From: Pseudomonadota bacterium | Lineage (GTDB): Bacteria > Pseudomonadota > Gammaproteobacteria > Arenicellales > UBA868 | Assembly (NCBI GenBank): GCA_018661145.1 | Contig: JABJIU010000060.1 | Span: forward strand, 1 to 8,128 | Direction of reading: 5' to 3' | DNA length: 8,128 nucleotides | In this document: in pieces, positions 7,237 through 8,128 of the stretch | How positions within the stretch are numbered: the stretch's first letter is position 1 | How the letters are laid out: every line of letters starts with the position of its first letter | The notes under the pieces: generated by a model | Databases searched by the model: none | Told to the model about the DNA's origin: nothing | What the model saw: the letters and a program-made list of their open reading frames with translations, nothing else | Position numbers and translations under genes: made by a program

Positions 7237-8128
7237 GCGCGATCCTCACCAAGCAGTTGCCAAAGCGGTGAGTTCAGCCGTACCTGCAGACGAAACCGTG
7301 CACCCTGATCCTTTTTATCATCGCCTCGACTGACGGTGACCGACTGCAGTCGGACCTGGTCGACCTGGGGATGCCTTCGCAACTCAGACACAAACCCCGA
7401 GATGTCACGCTCTGCCGCAGCAAGACCGTCCAATGACAGCACACCCCGCCGGTCCAACTGCAGTTGCCCGACAAGGCGGATGTTGGCGGGCATCAGTTCG
7501 GTAAGGTCATCGAGCAACGCAACGACGCTGTTGTCATCGAGCGCCTGGAGCTCGCGAACTTCCCGCGTAAGTCGACCCACTCTTTCGGCAATACGGGCAG
7601 AACGGGCTGCCTGCATCTTGAGCAAGCTCGCACTGTGTTCAGCACGGGCTGCCTGGGTTTCCAGATCACGTAACTGCAGATAACCAAACCAGCTCACAGA
7701 GACGAGCAACAAAAGCGTTGCCACTACCGCACCTCGCCGACGGGCGCCGCTCGCCGGCCGGTTGGACTGCTCGCTGACAAAAGCATCAAAGTTGCATAGC
7801 ACACGACCGCCCTGGCCGCGACCCGTAACGGGATCACTTTGGACCTTGACGGCGGCCTTGGGAAACACCCGCTGACAACTGTCGTGGACAGCCTGCACGA
7901 AAGCCTGCTCTTCATCCGGTGTCGCTCTAAGGACAATCTGGTTGAGGTCCGCAGGCAGTCCGTACTGCAGCATCTGCTCCACAGAGACCAAGCCATTGAG
8001 GCGGGGGATCACCTGCCAATCCACCAGAGCACCCGCATTCCAGATACATAAAATAACTGCACGCTCTGTTATCCAAACCACCAGACCTGTCTTGAGATCC
8101 GCCGTCAATTCCGGAACCTGAATACGGC
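7233..8128 (-). CDS. GspL/MshI-like protein: partial actin-like domain plus PilN-type membrane and periplasmic domain (5'-truncated)
   Basis: This is probably the inner-membrane protein that joins the GspE motor to the alignment complex. The frame stays open through the right edge, reading RIQVPE before the first possible start (a TTG at 8108). The true start therefore probably lies outside the window. In TTG numbering, residues 1-105 look like the last part of a PilM/GspL actin-like domain: a strand pattern TGLVVWITERAVILCIW (7-23), then 'G.LVDWQVIPR'. The usual phosphate-binding Asp-Gly pair of the actin fold is not seen there. A basic stretch (122-125) precedes the membrane segment (about 127-145). 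A coiled coil (about 147-190) and a PilN domain follow, with LLDDLTELMPANIRLVGQLQ (198-217), LSLDGLAA (225-232) and FVSELRRHPQVDQVRL (239-254). It overlaps the next gene by four bases (ATGA). PilN homology is convincing; the PilM-like part is inferred from pattern. Confidence 0.82.
   Translation of the reverse strand, partial: RIQVPELTADLKTGLVVWITERAVILCIWNAGALVDWQVIPRLNGLVSVEQMLQYGLPADLNQIVLRATPDEEQAFVQAVHDSCQRVFPKAAVKVQSDPVTGRGQGGRVLCNFDAFVSEQSNRPASGARRRGAVVATLLLLVSVSWFGYLQLRDLETQAARAEHSASLLKMQAARSARIAERVGRLTREVRELQALDDNSVVALLDDLTELMPANIRLVGQLQLDRRGVLSLDGLAAAERDISGFVSELRRHPQVDQVRLQSVTVSRGDDKKDQGARFRLQVRLNSPLWQLLGEDRA
7243..7247 (-). promoter_or_regulatory. Ribosome binding site for the PilO-SBP fusion gene
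   Basis: GAGGA on the minus strand sits six bases before ATG 7236, within the final codons of the GspL/PilN-like gene. Together with the ATGA stop-start overlap it supports this start and suggests translational coupling of the two alignment-complex subunits. Confidence 0.7.

Noticed and set aside
1..8128. Mobile elements, CRISPR arrays, tRNA or rRNA genes and long repeats
   Set aside because: The whole window is tiled by one set of co-directional secretion genes with at most 70 bases between them, and no such signatures were seen on either strand.

Overview
All coding capacity in this window lies on the minus strand, as one tightly packed gene cluster transcribed from high to low coordinates. 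It encodes most of the inner-membrane platform, outer-membrane channel and motor of a type II secretion system (T2SS) or type IV pilus (T4P) like machine. The family features, the mid-50s to 60% GC look and the T2SS/MSHA-like gene order suggest a gammaproteobacterium, perhaps marine. That is an inference from gene content, because no taxonomic marker is present.

In transcription order the genes are: a 5'-truncated GspL/PilN-type protein (8128-7233); a GspM/PilO-type protein with a complete periplasmic substrate-binding-protein-like domain fused to its C-terminus (7236-5731); a short GspC/PilP-type protein with one membrane anchor and a homology-region (HR) domain but no PDZ domain (5741-5151); a GspD-type secretin (5080-3305); a GspE-type traffic ATPase whose N-terminus carries two degenerate cyclic-nucleotide-binding-like domains (3270-862); and a GspF-type platform protein (862 to the left edge, 3'-truncated). 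Neighbouring genes overlap by 4, 11 and 1 bases or are separated by 34 and 70 bases. This fits a single operon with translational coupling. The pseudopilins and prepilin peptidase are not in the window and would be expected beyond the left edge or elsewhere.

Functionally, the secretin would form the outer-membrane pore. The GspC-like protein would link it to the inner membrane. The L- and M-like proteins would form the alignment ring, and GspE would power GspF to extrude a pseudopilus or pilus. The unusual part is that two machine components carry ligand-sensor-type modules: a solute-binding fold in the periplasm (on GspM/PilO) and paired CRP-like folds in the cytoplasm (on GspE). This suggests a secretion or pilus machine gated by signals on both sides of the inner membrane. 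That proposal is an inference from domain architecture. No RNA genes, mobile elements, CRISPR arrays or convincing terminators were seen.
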